This document shows, in pieces, positions 1 to 6,850 of a stretch of 10,223 nt of DNA; the first letter of the stretch is position 1, and each line of letters begins with the position of its first letter. The notes beneath the pieces were generated by a model. The model was not told where the DNA came from and searched no databases. It worked only from the letters and a program-made list of their open reading frames with translations. The position numbers and the translations under genes were made by a program. This DNA is from Candidatus Sulfotelmatobacter sp. (GTDB lineage Bacteria > Acidobacteriota > Terriglobia > Terriglobales > SbA1), in NCBI GenBank assembly GCA_030151135.1, contig JASLEQ010000212.1, positions 1-10,223 on the forward strand. The letters run 5' to 3'.

Positions 1-394
1 GCTGCTCAATCTCGATCGTGCTGATCTTCGACGTACCCACGTTCACCGTTGCATATCCAGTTTTCCCGGCAATGACCGCGCCCACCGTCACTACTCCCGG
101 CGCGTGAAAGGTGACCTCGCCAGACTCATCAGCTCCCGCCAGGTCGAATGGCGCCGCAAACCATACGGACACCTTGGCATCAATCGGATTTCCGGATGCA
201 TCCTTGGCCGCCGCGCTGAACTTCACTTTCTCCCCGACATGCGCGTCCAGGGTTTTGGGACTGATCTCGACAACCGCTGGAGCCACTGACGTGCTTGCCG
301 CCTCTTGCTTCTGGGCCGGCGAATCCTGCGACCATGCTCCCGAAGTCACAAAGCTGAATGCGACAGCGACAACCAATGCGCTGCGTTTGAACAT
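1..394 (-). CDS. Secreted Ig-like (BIG-type) domain protein, C-terminus cut by window edge
   Basis: The gene begins at ATG 394 on the minus strand and stays open to the left edge, giving 131 residues with no stop. The start is supported by a strong ribosome site, GGAGGG at 398-403, a few bases upstream. The N-terminus (MFKRSALVVAVAFSFVTSGAWSQ) has two basic residues, a hydrophobic core and a likely signal peptidase I site near AWSQ, so the product is probably exported. A Gln/Ala/Ser/Pro-rich linker follows. From about residue 42 the pattern VEISPKTLDAHVGEKVKFSA, then DASGNPIDAKVSVWF, then GEVTFHAPGVVTVGAVIAG resembles a bacterial Ig-like fold of the BIG/invasin type: an axiomatic-value motif, a 'dasGnpi' turn and a final 'G..tvtA' strand. 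It lies 56 bases downstream of the YVTN lipoprotein gene and is probably co-transcribed with it. The rest of the protein is outside the window, so no function beyond an extracytoplasmic, possibly adhesive or structural, role can be given. Confidence 0.72.
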   Translation of the reverse strand, partial: MFKRSALVVAVAFSFVTSGAWSQDSPAQKQEAASTSVAPAVVEISPKTLDAHVGEKVKFSAAAKDASGNPIDAKVSVWFAAPFDLAGADESGEVTFHAPGVVTVGAVIAGKTGYATVNVGTSKISTIEIEQ

Positions 395-422
395 GTGCCC
401 TCCGAATGAAGTTCTCTAGCTG

Positions 423-443
423 CTCCGCGTCCTCTGCGGTAAA
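423..443 (+). repeat. Short intergenic motif CTCCGCGTCCTCTGCGGTAAA
   Basis: This short stretch in the 56-base gap between the propeller gene and the Ig-like gene contains CCGC and GCGG arms (a small hairpin) around a pyrimidine-rich centre. From memory it resembles the 'CTCTGCGTCCTCTGCGGT' sequence that recurs in intergenic regions of many environmental bacteria. Only one copy is in this window, so repeat status rests on recall and not on the sequence itself. Confidence 0.3.
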
Positions 444-450
444 TAGCTTG

Positions 451-1638
451 TTACTGCTTGCCCGCTTCCGTCTTCCAGAAATCAAGTCCCGCCGCTTGCG
501 ACCCGACGTCGACAGTTGCCACCGTCTTCAATGCCGCGAGATCGATCACTTCCACCGTGCCGGGCTCCGCGCCCACGCCTTCCACGCTGATGAATGCATA
601 CCGGTCATCCGGCGTCACCACGGCTCCGTGCACAACTTTCCGCTTCGTCGGGATCCTCGCCAGCTCTTTTCCGCTCACCGGATCGAACACCGACACCGAT
701 TGTCCCCGCTTGTTCGTCGCGATCAGCCGCCCATCCTTCGTCATCGCTAGGTTGTACACGCCATTCCCGGCGGGAAATCGCCGGATCATTTTCCAGCTTG
801 CGGTGTCAACCGCCACAACCTCGTTCGATTGATTGCACGCCACGTAAACCGTCCCGCCATCATTCGAAGGCTGCGCCCAGGTCGGCGTGCACACCGGCTT
901 GTGATCGCCCATGTGCATCTTCTGATCGCCGCCCGCCGGATACGGCGCGCCCGTCATCCCCATCTCTTTTCCGGGGGTCACAACAAAATAGCGCGATACC
1001 GCAAACTTGCTGGTGTCGATCTCCACCAGCATGTCGTCCATCATGCATGCCGAATAATGTTTCGTCCCTGCATGATTCAGGCGCGATCCATGCGGCATGG
1101 TGCAGGTCGTAATCCGCTTTACTTCGATCATCTGGTCCGTCGCCACAACCGAAATCGACGACGGCACCATGTCGCCATGAAAATTCGCATTGGCAACGTA
1201 AATAAAATTTCCGTCAGGCGTGATATCTGTCGTCGCCGGGAACAATCCAAGGCTGACGTATTTCACCAGCGCATTGCTGCCGGTCCGATACTTCCACGCC
1301 GAACCCTCGGGACGCCCATGCCCCTCTGCTACATAAAAGAATTGCTTGTCCGGAGAAACCGCGATCCCATGCGGCCCGTTGATGTCAGTCGGCATCAGCC
1401 CGGTTCGAGTTTCGTTCTCGATCTTCAGTCCATTCGGCCCGAACCGCAGCAGCACGATCTTGTCCGCCGATTCGCAGACAACGTACACCAGATAATCCTG
1501 TTTGGGAGGATCAGTAATCGGACTCGAGGCCTGCCCCGCGCAGCCCAGCGCCAGCGCCAAAACGCACCACGCCAGCCACACGAACCACGAGCGAACCCCG
1601 GTTCTGATGTCAGGAGATACTACGGTCCAATTGTGCAA
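451..1638 (-). CDS. YVTN/YncE-like seven-bladed beta-propeller lipoprotein
   Basis: This 395-aa protein has an N-terminal export signal (R12, R16, then the hydrophobic stretch WFVWLAWCVLALALGC). Cys33 after Ala-Leu-Gly is a plausible lipobox, so it is probably lipid-anchored outside the cytoplasmic membrane. The rest is a repeated YVTN-type propeller. Blade motifs include PHGIAVSPDKQFFYVAEG (about 89-106), TDITPDGNFIYVANA (137-151), DGGTVYVACNQSNEVVAVD (260-278) and HGAVVTPDDRYAFISVEG (337-354). An insert around residues 224-250 is rich in Met, His and Asp (EMGM, KMHMGDHK, with Cys250). Other cysteines are at 55, 179, 198 and 268. The start is TTG at 1638; an in-frame stop lies at 1684-1686, and no ATG or GTG precedes the signal peptide. 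There is no clear Shine-Dalgarno. Such propellers act as binding or scaffold proteins or as lactonase-like enzymes; no catalytic set is evident, so I do not assign a reaction. It lies 157 bases beyond ilvD, behind a hairpin, and is probably a separate unit with the Ig-like gene. Confidence 0.8.
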   Translation of the reverse strand: MHNWTVVSPDIRTGVRSWFVWLAWCVLALALGCAGQASSPITDPPKQDYLVYVVCESADKIVLLRFGPNGLKIENETRTGLMPTDINGPHGIAVSPDKQFFYVAEGHGRPEGSAWKYRTGSNALVKYVSLGLFPATTDITPDGNFIYVANANFHGDMVPSSISVVATDQMIEVKRITTCTMPHGSRLNHAGTKHYSACMMDDMLVEIDTSKFAVSRYFVVTPGKEMGMTGAPYPAGGDQKMHMGDHKPVCTPTWAQPSNDGGTVYVACNQSNEVVAVDTASWKMIRRFPAGNGVYNLAMTKDGRLIATNKRGQSVSVFDPVSGKELARIPTKRKVVHGAVVTPDDRYAFISVEGVGAEPGTVEVIDLAALKTVATVDVGSQAAGLDFWKTEAGKQ

Positions 1639-1717
1639 GATAAAGTCTTCGTCCGCGAGACGACCCCAGAATCGTGGACTAATCTAACACACGCCCCGAA
1701 TCTCGGAAGTCTTGAGA

Positions 1718-1746
1718 TATGAAAGGGCGCGGTCTCATGCCGCGCC
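1718..1746 (-). terminator. Probable terminator of the ilv operon
   Basis: A perfect 7-bp stem, GGCGCGG (1726-1732) with CCGCGCC (1740-1746), has a 7-base loop. On the minus strand it is followed by CTTTCATAT, a short and weak T tract. It lies about 50 bases after the ilvD stop and before the propeller gene, where an operon end is expected. The weak T tract leaves intrinsic termination uncertain. Confidence 0.5.
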
Positions 1747-1795
1747 GTGAGGCCCCTTATGAAACTCGGCTTCACCGCCTGAGGTCGACTGGCAA

Positions 1796-3469
1796 CTAAC
1801 TCGGTCGTGTAATCGCTCCCTGCGATGCCGACGCAACGAGCGCGGCATACTTTGCGAACACTCCCGTCGGATACCGCGGCTCCGGCGCTTTCCATCCTGC
1901 CATACGCCGGCGCAACTCGTCCTCGCTGATCTCCACCTCGAGCACCCGTTTCTTCACGTCGAAATTGATCATGTCCCCATCGCGCACTGCGGTGATTGGC
2001 CCCCCTCGCGCCGCTTCCGGAGCCACGTGCCCTGCCATCAGCCCGCGTGTCGCGCCGCTGAAACGTCCATCGGTTAACAGCGCCACCGATTCACCCAATC
2101 CTTCGCCTACCAGCGCCGCGGTCACACCAAGCATCTCCCGCATTCCCGGACCGCCTTTCGGCCCCTCATTGCGGATCACCACAACGTCGCCAGCCTTGAT
2201 TTTTTTCGCGCTCACTGCCGCCATCGCGTCTTCTTCCGACTCGAACACCCGCGCCGGACCGCGCTGCTGCAGCCGCTCGTGCCCGCTGATTTTCGCCACG
2301 CATCCTTCCGGAGCAAGATTTCCTTTCAAAATGACCAGCCCGCCGGTAGCCTTCAGCGGCTTTTGAATGGGCGCGATCACTTCCTGTCCCGGCGTCTCCG
2401 TCGCGTTCTTCGCCTCATCGGCAATCGTTTGCCCGGTCACCGTCTTCGCCGATCCATGCAGGTACTTGCCTTCCATCAACCGCTTCGCAAGCAGCCGGAT
2501 GCCGCCTGCTCGGTGCATATCCGCGGCTACGAATCGGCCCGAAGGTTTCAGATCAGTCAGAAATGGCGTGCGTTCGCTGATCGTCTGAAAATCATCAATC
2601 TCCAGCTGGACTCCCGCCTCGCGCGCGATCGCCAGCAAATGCAGCACCGCGTTCGTCGATCCGCCGCTGGCCGCCACCGACGCGATCGCATTCTCAAACG
2701 CGTCGCGCGTCAGAATATCCCGCGGCTTCAATCCCTGCTTAAGGACGTTCATCACCAGCTTTCCGCATTCAAACGAAACATGGTCCTTCTGCGCATCCAT
2801 TGCCGGGATGCTGTTGAACCCCATCGGAGACAGCCCAATCATCTCCATCACCGTCGACATCGTGTTCGCCGTATATTGACCGCCGCACGCTCCCGCCGCC
2901 GGACACGCCACGTCCTCCAGTTCTTTCAATTCCGAGTCCGACATCTTCCCGGCCAGGTTCGCGCCAATCGCCTCGTACACATCCTGAATCGTCACATCTT
3001 TCCCGCGATAGCTCCCCGCCGCAATGGTCCCTCCATACAACACGACCCCTGGAAGATTCATCCGTGCCAGCGCCATCCCCGCCGCCGGAATCGTCTTATC
3101 GCATCCCACCACGCAAACCACCGCGTCAAACATCTGTCCGCGGCACACCAGTTCGATCGAGTCCGCAATCAGTTCGCGGCTCACCAGCGACGCGCGCATG
3201 CCTTCGGTGCCCATCGTCTCGCCATCCGAGATCGCGATCGTGTTGAATTCCATCGGCGTCCCGCCCGCCTCGCGGATGCCTTCCTTCACCTTCGCCGCCA
3301 GCCGCCGCAAATGAAAGTTGCACGGCATCGTCTCAATCCACGTGTTCGCCACGCCGATCAGAGGACGACTCAGGTCCGCATCCGTGAATCCCACCGCTTT
3401 GAACATCGACCGGGCGCCCGCGCGTGAACGCCCCTCCGTAAGCCCACGACTGATATGTTTCAGATCCAT
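1796..3469 (-). CDS. ilvD: Dihydroxy-acid dehydratase
   Basis: This 557-aa enzyme dehydrates 2,3-dihydroxy-isovalerate and 2,3-dihydroxy-3-methylvalerate to the 2-keto acids that precede valine (and leucine) and isoleucine. It is cytoplasmic and needs an iron-sulfur cluster and Mg2+. The length is normal for the IlvD/EDD family. Family marks are the three cluster cysteines Cys50 (ETMPCNFH), Cys123 (GCDKTIPA) and Cys195 ([14 protein letters not shown]), the metal-region [13 protein letters not shown] at 80-92, and the C-terminal [10 protein letters not shown] (467-476), whose Ser471 fits the proposed catalytic serine. Whether the cluster is 2Fe-2S or 4Fe-4S cannot be read safely. ATG 3469 begins the conserved N-terminus ([13 protein letters not shown]) directly; no good ribosome site precedes it. 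It is the last gene of the ilvC-ilvB-ilvM-ilvD order, separated from the small-subunit gene by 211 bases that hold a terminator-like structure, so its expression may be partly uncoupled. Confidence 0.96.
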   Translation of the reverse strand: MDLKHISRGLTEGRSRAGARSMFKAVGFTDADLSRPLIGVANTWIETMPCNFHLRRLAAKVKEGIREAGGTPMEFNTIAISDGETMGTEGMRASLVSRELIADSIELVCRGQMFDAVVCVVGCDKTIPAAGMALARMNLPGVVLYGGTIAAGSYRGKDVTIQDVYEAIGANLAGKMSDSELKELEDVACPAAGACGGQYTANTMSTVMEMIGLSPMGFNSIPAMDAQKDHVSFECGKLVMNVLKQGLKPRDILTRDAFENAIASVAASGGSTNAVLHLLAIAREAGVQLEIDDFQTISERTPFLTDLKPSGRFVAADMHRAGGIRLLAKRLMEGKYLHGSAKTVTGQTIADEAKNATETPGQEVIAPIQKPLKATGGLVILKGNLAPEGCVAKISGHERLQQRGPARVFESEEDAMAAVSAKKIKAGDVVVIRNEGPKGGPGMREMLGVTAALVGEGLGESVALLTDGRFSGATRGLMAGHVAPEAARGGPITAVRDGDMINFDVKKRVLEVEISEDELRRRMAGWKAPEPRYPTGVFAKYAALVASASQGAITRPS

Positions 3470-3566
3470 ATGATTAGTCCCGCTGAAAGAGTACAGGAGA
3501 AGAAATCAGGTTTCAAAGTTTGAGGCCGTTCCAGTAACCCGGGCGTCCCTCCCGCAGGTTTGTCTA

Positions 3567-3587
3567 GAAACTCGAAACGTGAAACTG
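3567..3587 (+). repeat. Three tandem GAAAC-led heptamers
   Basis: GAAACTC, GAAACGT and GAAACTG follow each other with an exact 7-base period in the gap between the small-subunit gene and ilvD. The array is short and AT-richer than its surroundings. It could be a protein-binding array, low-complexity drift, or part of an ilvD leader. I have no independent support for any of these. Confidence 0.35.
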
Positions 3588-3595
3588 TCTCTACA

Positions 3596-3627
3596 CAAAA
3601 ACGGGGAACCCGCTTTGCAGGTCCCCC
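3596..3627 (-). terminator. Intrinsic-terminator-like hairpin between the small subunit gene and ilvD
   Basis: On the minus strand GGGGACC pairs with GGTTCCCC (one bulged base; + strand arms 3603-3610 and 3620-3626) around a 9-base loop. It is followed by G and then TTTTTGTG. This is the shape of a rho-independent terminator. It lies about 55 bases after the small-subunit stop and about 130 bases before ilvD. It may terminate, attenuate or stabilise the upstream message; which one cannot be told from sequence. Confidence 0.55.
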
Positions 3628-3632
3628 AAGAT

Positions 3633-3660
3633 GCATGACGCTGCCCAGGGATCGTCATGC
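3633..3660 (-). other. Perfect 8-bp inverted repeat (stem-loop) upstream of the terminator-like hairpin
   Basis: GCATGACG at 3633-3640 pairs exactly with CGTCATGC at 3653-3660 around a 12-base loop. In transcript order it comes just before the terminator-like hairpin, giving two consecutive stem-loops in the 211-base gap between the acetohydroxyacid synthase small-subunit gene and ilvD. It could be part of a bipartite terminator or of an RNA regulatory element. Confidence 0.5.
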
Positions 3661-3680
3661 TTGCCCAAACTTAAACTCGA

Positions 3681-3977
3681 TTACGCGCGCGCTGCCGCCC
3701 GCTGGGACTCAACCCCTACTCCCGTCGGCGGATGCCCTACCCACGCGCTCTGCGCCACGCCCGTCCCGACGAACACGACGTCGGTGATCGAATACCATTC
3801 GCGGTACAGCTGGCCAACCTGCTTCGCATTCACATCCAGGATCAGCGTTACCTGGTGATCACGCTCGCCCTGCTCCGCCTTCACATAGGGCAGGTCAAGA
3901 CCGCGGCGCGATGCGGCATTCAGGATGCGCATCAAGGTTCCTTGTGTATTGCGATAGCAGACATGAAAGCTTTGCAT
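3681..3977 (-). CDS. ilvM: Acetohydroxyacid synthase small (regulatory) subunit, short IlvM-like ACT protein
   Basis: This 98-aa protein is a single ACT domain that binds and activates the acetohydroxyacid synthase large subunit. ATG 3977 is chosen over a longer open frame (to 4076) for two reasons: GGGGAGAG at 3981-3988 is a strong ribosome site just upstream, and the ACT domain begins at once (MQSFHVCYRNTQGTLMRIL). The motif NTQGTLMRILNAASRRGLDL aligns with the N-terminal ACT motif of IlvH/IlvN/IlvM. At ~98 aa it lacks the second domain of the usual ~160-aa IlvH/IlvN and matches the size class of IlvM. By alignment Asn10 and Gly13 correspond to valine-site residues Asn11 and Gly14 of E. coli IlvH, while Asp28 replaces Asn29. 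That suggests altered or absent valine feedback (inference). The gene starts 11 bases after the ilvB stop, so translation is probably coupled. The C-terminal tail (about 76-98, Gly/Ala-rich) is unlike the core. The ilvN label is equally defensible. Confidence 0.88.
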   Translation of the reverse strand: MQSFHVCYRNTQGTLMRILNAASRRGLDLPYVKAEQGERDHQVTLILDVNAKQVGQLYREWYSITDVVFVGTGVAQSAWVGHPPTGVGVESQRAAARA

Positions 3978-3988
3978 GATCTCTCCCC
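3978..3988 (-). promoter_or_regulatory. Strong ribosome site GGGGAGAG that sets the small-subunit start
   Basis: The 11 bases between the ilvB stop (TAA, 3989-3991) and ATG 3977 read GGGGAGAGATC on the minus strand. This Shine-Dalgarno-like sequence decides the ATG 3977 start and points to translational coupling, which would keep the two subunits in balance. Confidence 0.75.
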
Positions 3989-5692
3989 TTACTGCGTTGG
4001 TTCTTCTTCCAGCAACATCTCTGACAGCGCTGCGCCCGCCGGGACCATCGGAAACACGTTGGCCTCGGGCGCGCAATCGAACACCAGCAACTCCGGATCC
4101 GGCGAGTGCAGGAACCGATCGATCTGGTCGCCCGTCTCCTGCGATACCGGAAACTCCCGCATGACGTCTTCTTTCATGCGGAAGCTGTGAATCTTGTAAG
4201 CCTTCGCGATCTCCACAAAATCAGGGTTGTCGCTCAAGTCGGTCTCGGCATAATTGCGCTCGTAGAAAAGCTGCTGCCATTGCCGCACCATGCCGAGATA
4301 CTTGTTGTCGATGATGACCATCTTCACCGGCAGGCCCAACCTGTGCACCGAGGCCAGTTCCTGGATGTTCATCTGAAATCCGCCATCGCCCGACACGCAC
4401 AACACGCAAGTGTCCGGCTTCGCAAGCTGCACTCCCACCGCTGCTGGAAGCGCAAAGCCCATCGAGCCCAATCCACCGGAAGTAATAAATCCCCGCGGAG
4501 AGTCCGCGTGATATCGTTGCGCTGCCCACATCTGGTGCTGCCCGACGTCGGCAATGACTACGCTGTCTTCCGGCAGCCGGCTGAACAGCTCGTCCAGGAA
4601 ACGAATCGTCGGCTGCGCCAGCCCCCGTGGATCAAGCTCCGCGCGATCTTCGCCGCAAGCCACTCCACGCCACTCCGTGAAGTCGGAGATCTTGTGCCGT
4701 CGCAACTCCGCCTCAAATGCCGGAATCGTGTCGGCCAGATCTCCAATCACCGGTTTCTCGCAAGGACGCACGCGATCCAGTTGCGCTGGATCAATTTCGA
4801 AATGCACGATCTTTGCATGGGGCGCGAAGCGCGAAGGATCGCCCGTCACCCGATCGTCGAGGCGGGCTCCAAACACCAGCAGCAGATCCGTTTCATGCAG
4901 CGCCATGTTCGCCGCGCGAGTTCCATGCATGCCGACCATGCCCAGATAATAAGGAGCCTGTTGTGGAACCGCGCCAAGTCCATGCACCGTCGCGAACGTC
5001 GGAATGTTCAGCGTGTCCAGCAGGCGGCGTAACTCCGGGATCGCTCCAGAAAGCTTCGCCCCTGCTCCCACCAGCGCCACAGGCTTTTTCGACTGCTGCA
5101 GCATGGCGACAATCGTGTCGCTGCAAGCTCCCTCGGACTTTGCTTCCGCAGCCTTGGCGTGCGGCGTGAACTTCACCGCCCCCGCGAATTCTTTCTTCGC
5201 CTTCAGCATGTCCGTCGGGATATCGATAACAACTGGCCCCGGACGTCCGCTGCGCGCCCAATAAAATCCCTCCGCAATCACATCAGGAATTTCGTCGATC
5301 GTCCGAACCAGTCGGCTCCACTTCGTCAGCGAAAGCGTCACCCCGAAAACATCCGTCTCCTGGAAAGCATCCGTGCCGATCAGCGCACTGCGTACCTGCC
5401 CCGTGATGCACACCAGCGGAACCGAATCCATCTTCGCGTCTGCTATGCCCGTCACAAGATTCGTCGCGCCCGGACCGCTCGTCGCCATCGCGACGCCAAC
5501 TTTCCCGGTCACACGCGCATATCCTTCTGCCGCGAAAACCGCTCCCTGCTCATGCCGAGTCAGCACGTGACGCACGCCGCTTCCATCCAGCGCGTCGTAC
5601 AAAGGCATGATCGCGCCGCCCGGATAACCAAAGACCAGGTCCACGCCCTCAGCCCGCAGGCACTGCAGAACGATGTCGGCTCCCTTAAGCAT
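3989..5692 (-). CDS. ilvB: Acetohydroxyacid synthase large (catalytic) subunit, IlvG-like
   Basis: This 567-aa thiamine-diphosphate enzyme condenses two pyruvates to 2-acetolactate, or pyruvate with 2-ketobutyrate to 2-aceto-2-hydroxybutyrate: the first common step of valine and isoleucine synthesis. It has the three-domain layout of the family. The N-terminal domain has FGYPGGAIMPLYDAL (21-35) and the catalytic Glu48 (TRHEQGAVFAAEGYAR), followed by ATSGPGATNLVTGIADA. The middle FAD-binding domain has LGMVGMHGTRAAN (250-262) and GARLDDRVTG (275-284). The C-terminal domain has the ThDP motif GDGGFQMN (435-442) to DNKYLGMVRQWQQLF (462-476). DVGQHQMWAAQ (382-392) and the RQWQQLF segment match E. 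coli IlvG. Trp472 aligns with Trp464 of AHAS II, the residue tied to 2-ketobutyrate preference. ATG 5692 begins the conserved N-terminus; the upstream GGTGG is a weak ribosome site. It lies 86 bases after ilvC, across a stem-loop region. ilvG would also be a fair name. Confidence 0.96.
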   Translation of the reverse strand: MLKGADIVLQCLRAEGVDLVFGYPGGAIMPLYDALDGSGVRHVLTRHEQGAVFAAEGYARVTGKVGVAMATSGPGATNLVTGIADAKMDSVPLVCITGQVRSALIGTDAFQETDVFGVTLSLTKWSRLVRTIDEIPDVIAEGFYWARSGRPGPVVIDIPTDMLKAKKEFAGAVKFTPHAKAAEAKSEGACSDTIVAMLQQSKKPVALVGAGAKLSGAIPELRRLLDTLNIPTFATVHGLGAVPQQAPYYLGMVGMHGTRAANMALHETDLLLVFGARLDDRVTGDPSRFAPHAKIVHFEIDPAQLDRVRPCEKPVIGDLADTIPAFEAELRRHKISDFTEWRGVACGEDRAELDPRGLAQPTIRFLDELFSRLPEDSVVIADVGQHQMWAAQRYHADSPRGFITSGGLGSMGFALPAAVGVQLAKPDTCVLCVSGDGGFQMNIQELASVHRLGLPVKMVIIDNKYLGMVRQWQQLFYERNYAETDLSDNPDFVEIAKAYKIHSFRMKEDVMREFPVSQETGDQIDRFLHSPDPELLVFDCAPEANVFPMVPAGAALSEMLLEEEPTQ

Positions 5693-5702
5693 TCACCACC
5701 CG

Positions 5703-5728
5703 TAAAAGACAAAAATGGGGATGCCCCA
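5703..5728 (-). terminator. Mini-hairpin TGGGGCATCCCCA plus T-rich tract before ilvB
   Basis: On the minus strand TGGGG-CAT-CCCCA forms a 5-bp stem with a 3-base loop (TGGGG 5716-5720 and CCCCA 5724-5728 on the plus strand). TTTTTGTCTTTTA follows at 5703-5715. Stem plus T tract is the geometry of a short intrinsic terminator or pause site. It ends only about 10 bases before the ilvB start and shares bases with the larger stem at 5725-5755. Confidence 0.5.
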
Positions 5729-5755
5729 CGTCTCGCCGGTCTTGCCAGACGTGGG
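5725..5755 (-). other. Perfect 9-bp inverted repeat in the ilvC-ilvB gap
   Basis: CCCACGTCT (5725-5733) pairs exactly with AGACGTGGG (5747-5755) around a 13-base loop. In transcript order this stem forms first, and its 3' arm overlaps the G-run of the mini-hairpin at 5716-5728, so the two structures compete. That is the layout of an attenuator or a processing element. Function is inferred from geometry only. Confidence 0.5.
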
Positions 5756-5778
5756 AATCCGAAACTTGATGGAATCCC

Positions 5779-6825
5779 TTACGCATTCACGACCTCTTTG
5801 GTGCTCACCGCCGGAGCCGACTTCTTGCCTTCCTTCGGCAGCCAGCTCATCATCCCGCGAAGCTGCGCTCCCACAATCTCGATCGGGTGCTTCTTTTCTG
5901 CTTCCCGCAATTTGTTGAAGTTCGGACAGCCCGCCTTGTTCTCGGCAATCCATTCCTGGGCGAACTTGCCCGACTGGATGTCCGCTAAAGTCTTCTTCAT
6001 CGCCTGCCGCGTCGCGTCGCCCACAACTTGTTCGCCGCGTGTCAGGTCACCATATTCCGCGGTATTGGAAATCGAATAGCGCATCCGGTCCAATCCGCCT
6101 TCGTAAATCAGGTCCACGATGAGCTTCACTTCATGCAGGCACTCGAAATACGCGATCTCAGGGGCGTAGCCGGCTTCAACCAGCGTCTCGAATCCCTTCT
6201 TGATCAGCGACGTCAAACCCCCGCAAAGCACGGCCTGCTCGCCGAACAGATCGCTTTCCGTCTCTTCCTTGAAACTAGTCTCGAGAACTCCCGCTCGTGT
6301 CGAGCCGATCCCATGCGCGTAAGCCAGCCCCAACTCATGAGCCCGACCGCTTGCATCCTGGTGGATCGCGAGCAGCGACGGAACTCCTCGGCCCTCGGTA
6401 TACACGCGGCGAACCAGGTGCCCCGGGCTCTTCGGCGCGATCATCACCACATCCACATCGTTCGGAGGAACGATCGTCTTGAAATGAATGCTGAATCCGT
6501 GCGAAACACCCAACACCTTTCCCGGATGCAGATACGGCTTGATCGACTTTTCGTAGAGTTCGCCCTGCGTCTCGTCCGGCGTAAGAATATGGATCCAGTC
6601 CGCGCGCTTCGCGGCCTCATCCGGAGCAACCACCACCATTCCATCCGCTCGCGCCTGCTGCGCACTCTTGCGTGTCGGATCAAGTCCGACGATGACTTTC
6701 TGCCCGCTATCGCGAAGATTCTGCGCTTGCGCGTGTCCCTGGCTGCCGTAGCCAATAATTGCGATCGTCTTGCCTTTCAGCACCTCGGGCTTCGCATCGC
6801 GTTCGTAAAAAATAGTGACTGCCAT
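5779..6825 (-). CDS. ilvC: Ketol-acid reductoisomerase, class I
   Basis: This 348-aa enzyme isomerises and reduces 2-acetolactate and 2-aceto-2-hydroxybutyrate to the dihydroxy acids used by IlvD, with Mg2+ and NAD(P)H. The size fits the short class I form. The N-terminal Rossmann domain carries [19 protein letters not shown] (23-41). Catalytic His109 lies in GVSHGF. The knotted C-terminal domain has the metal ligands Asp192 and Glu196 (ESDLFGEQ), Glu228 and Glu232 (AYFECLHE), and the substrate-loop [10 protein letters not shown] (251-260). The cofactor loop reads [12 protein letters not shown] (46-57). Asp49 stands where NADPH enzymes usually have Arg (Arg47 of the Pseudomonas enzyme), while Arg52, Lys53 and Ser54 could still bind a 2'-phosphate, so cofactor choice is open. 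ATG 6825 has a good ribosome site (GAGAGGA then CGCG). It is the first gene of the ilv cluster and faces a TetR-type operator and a sigma70-like promoter upstream. Confidence 0.97.
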   Translation of the reverse strand: MAVTIFYERDAKPEVLKGKTIAIIGYGSQGHAQAQNLRDSGQKVIVGLDPTRKSAQQARADGMVVVAPDEAAKRADWIHILTPDETQGELYEKSIKPYLHPGKVLGVSHGFSIHFKTIVPPNDVDVVMIAPKSPGHLVRRVYTEGRGVPSLLAIHQDASGRAHELGLAYAHGIGSTRAGVLETSFKEETESDLFGEQAVLCGGLTSLIKKGFETLVEAGYAPEIAYFECLHEVKLIVDLIYEGGLDRMRYSISNTAEYGDLTRGEQVVGDATRQAMKKTLADIQSGKFAQEWIAENKAGCPNFNKLREAEKKHPIEIVGAQLRGMMSWLPKEGKKSAPAVSTKEVVNA

Positions 6826-6850
6826 CGCGTTCCTCTCGTTCCTGGTACTG

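Noticed and set aside
829..1722. 297-codon plus-strand open frame
   Set aside because: It is antisense to the propeller lipoprotein gene and Arg/His-rich, with no recognisable domain.
2279..3427. 382-codon open frame on the plus strand
   Set aside because: It is antisense to ilvD; its Arg/His-rich composition is that of a shadow frame in GC-rich coding DNA.
3978..4076. Longer N-terminus for the small subunit (start at 4076)
   Set aside because: The extra 33 codons overlap the end of ilvB out of frame, and the strong ribosome site and ACT domain both point to ATG 3977.
4106..5032. 308-codon plus-strand open frame
   Set aside because: It is antisense to ilvB, with shadow-like composition.
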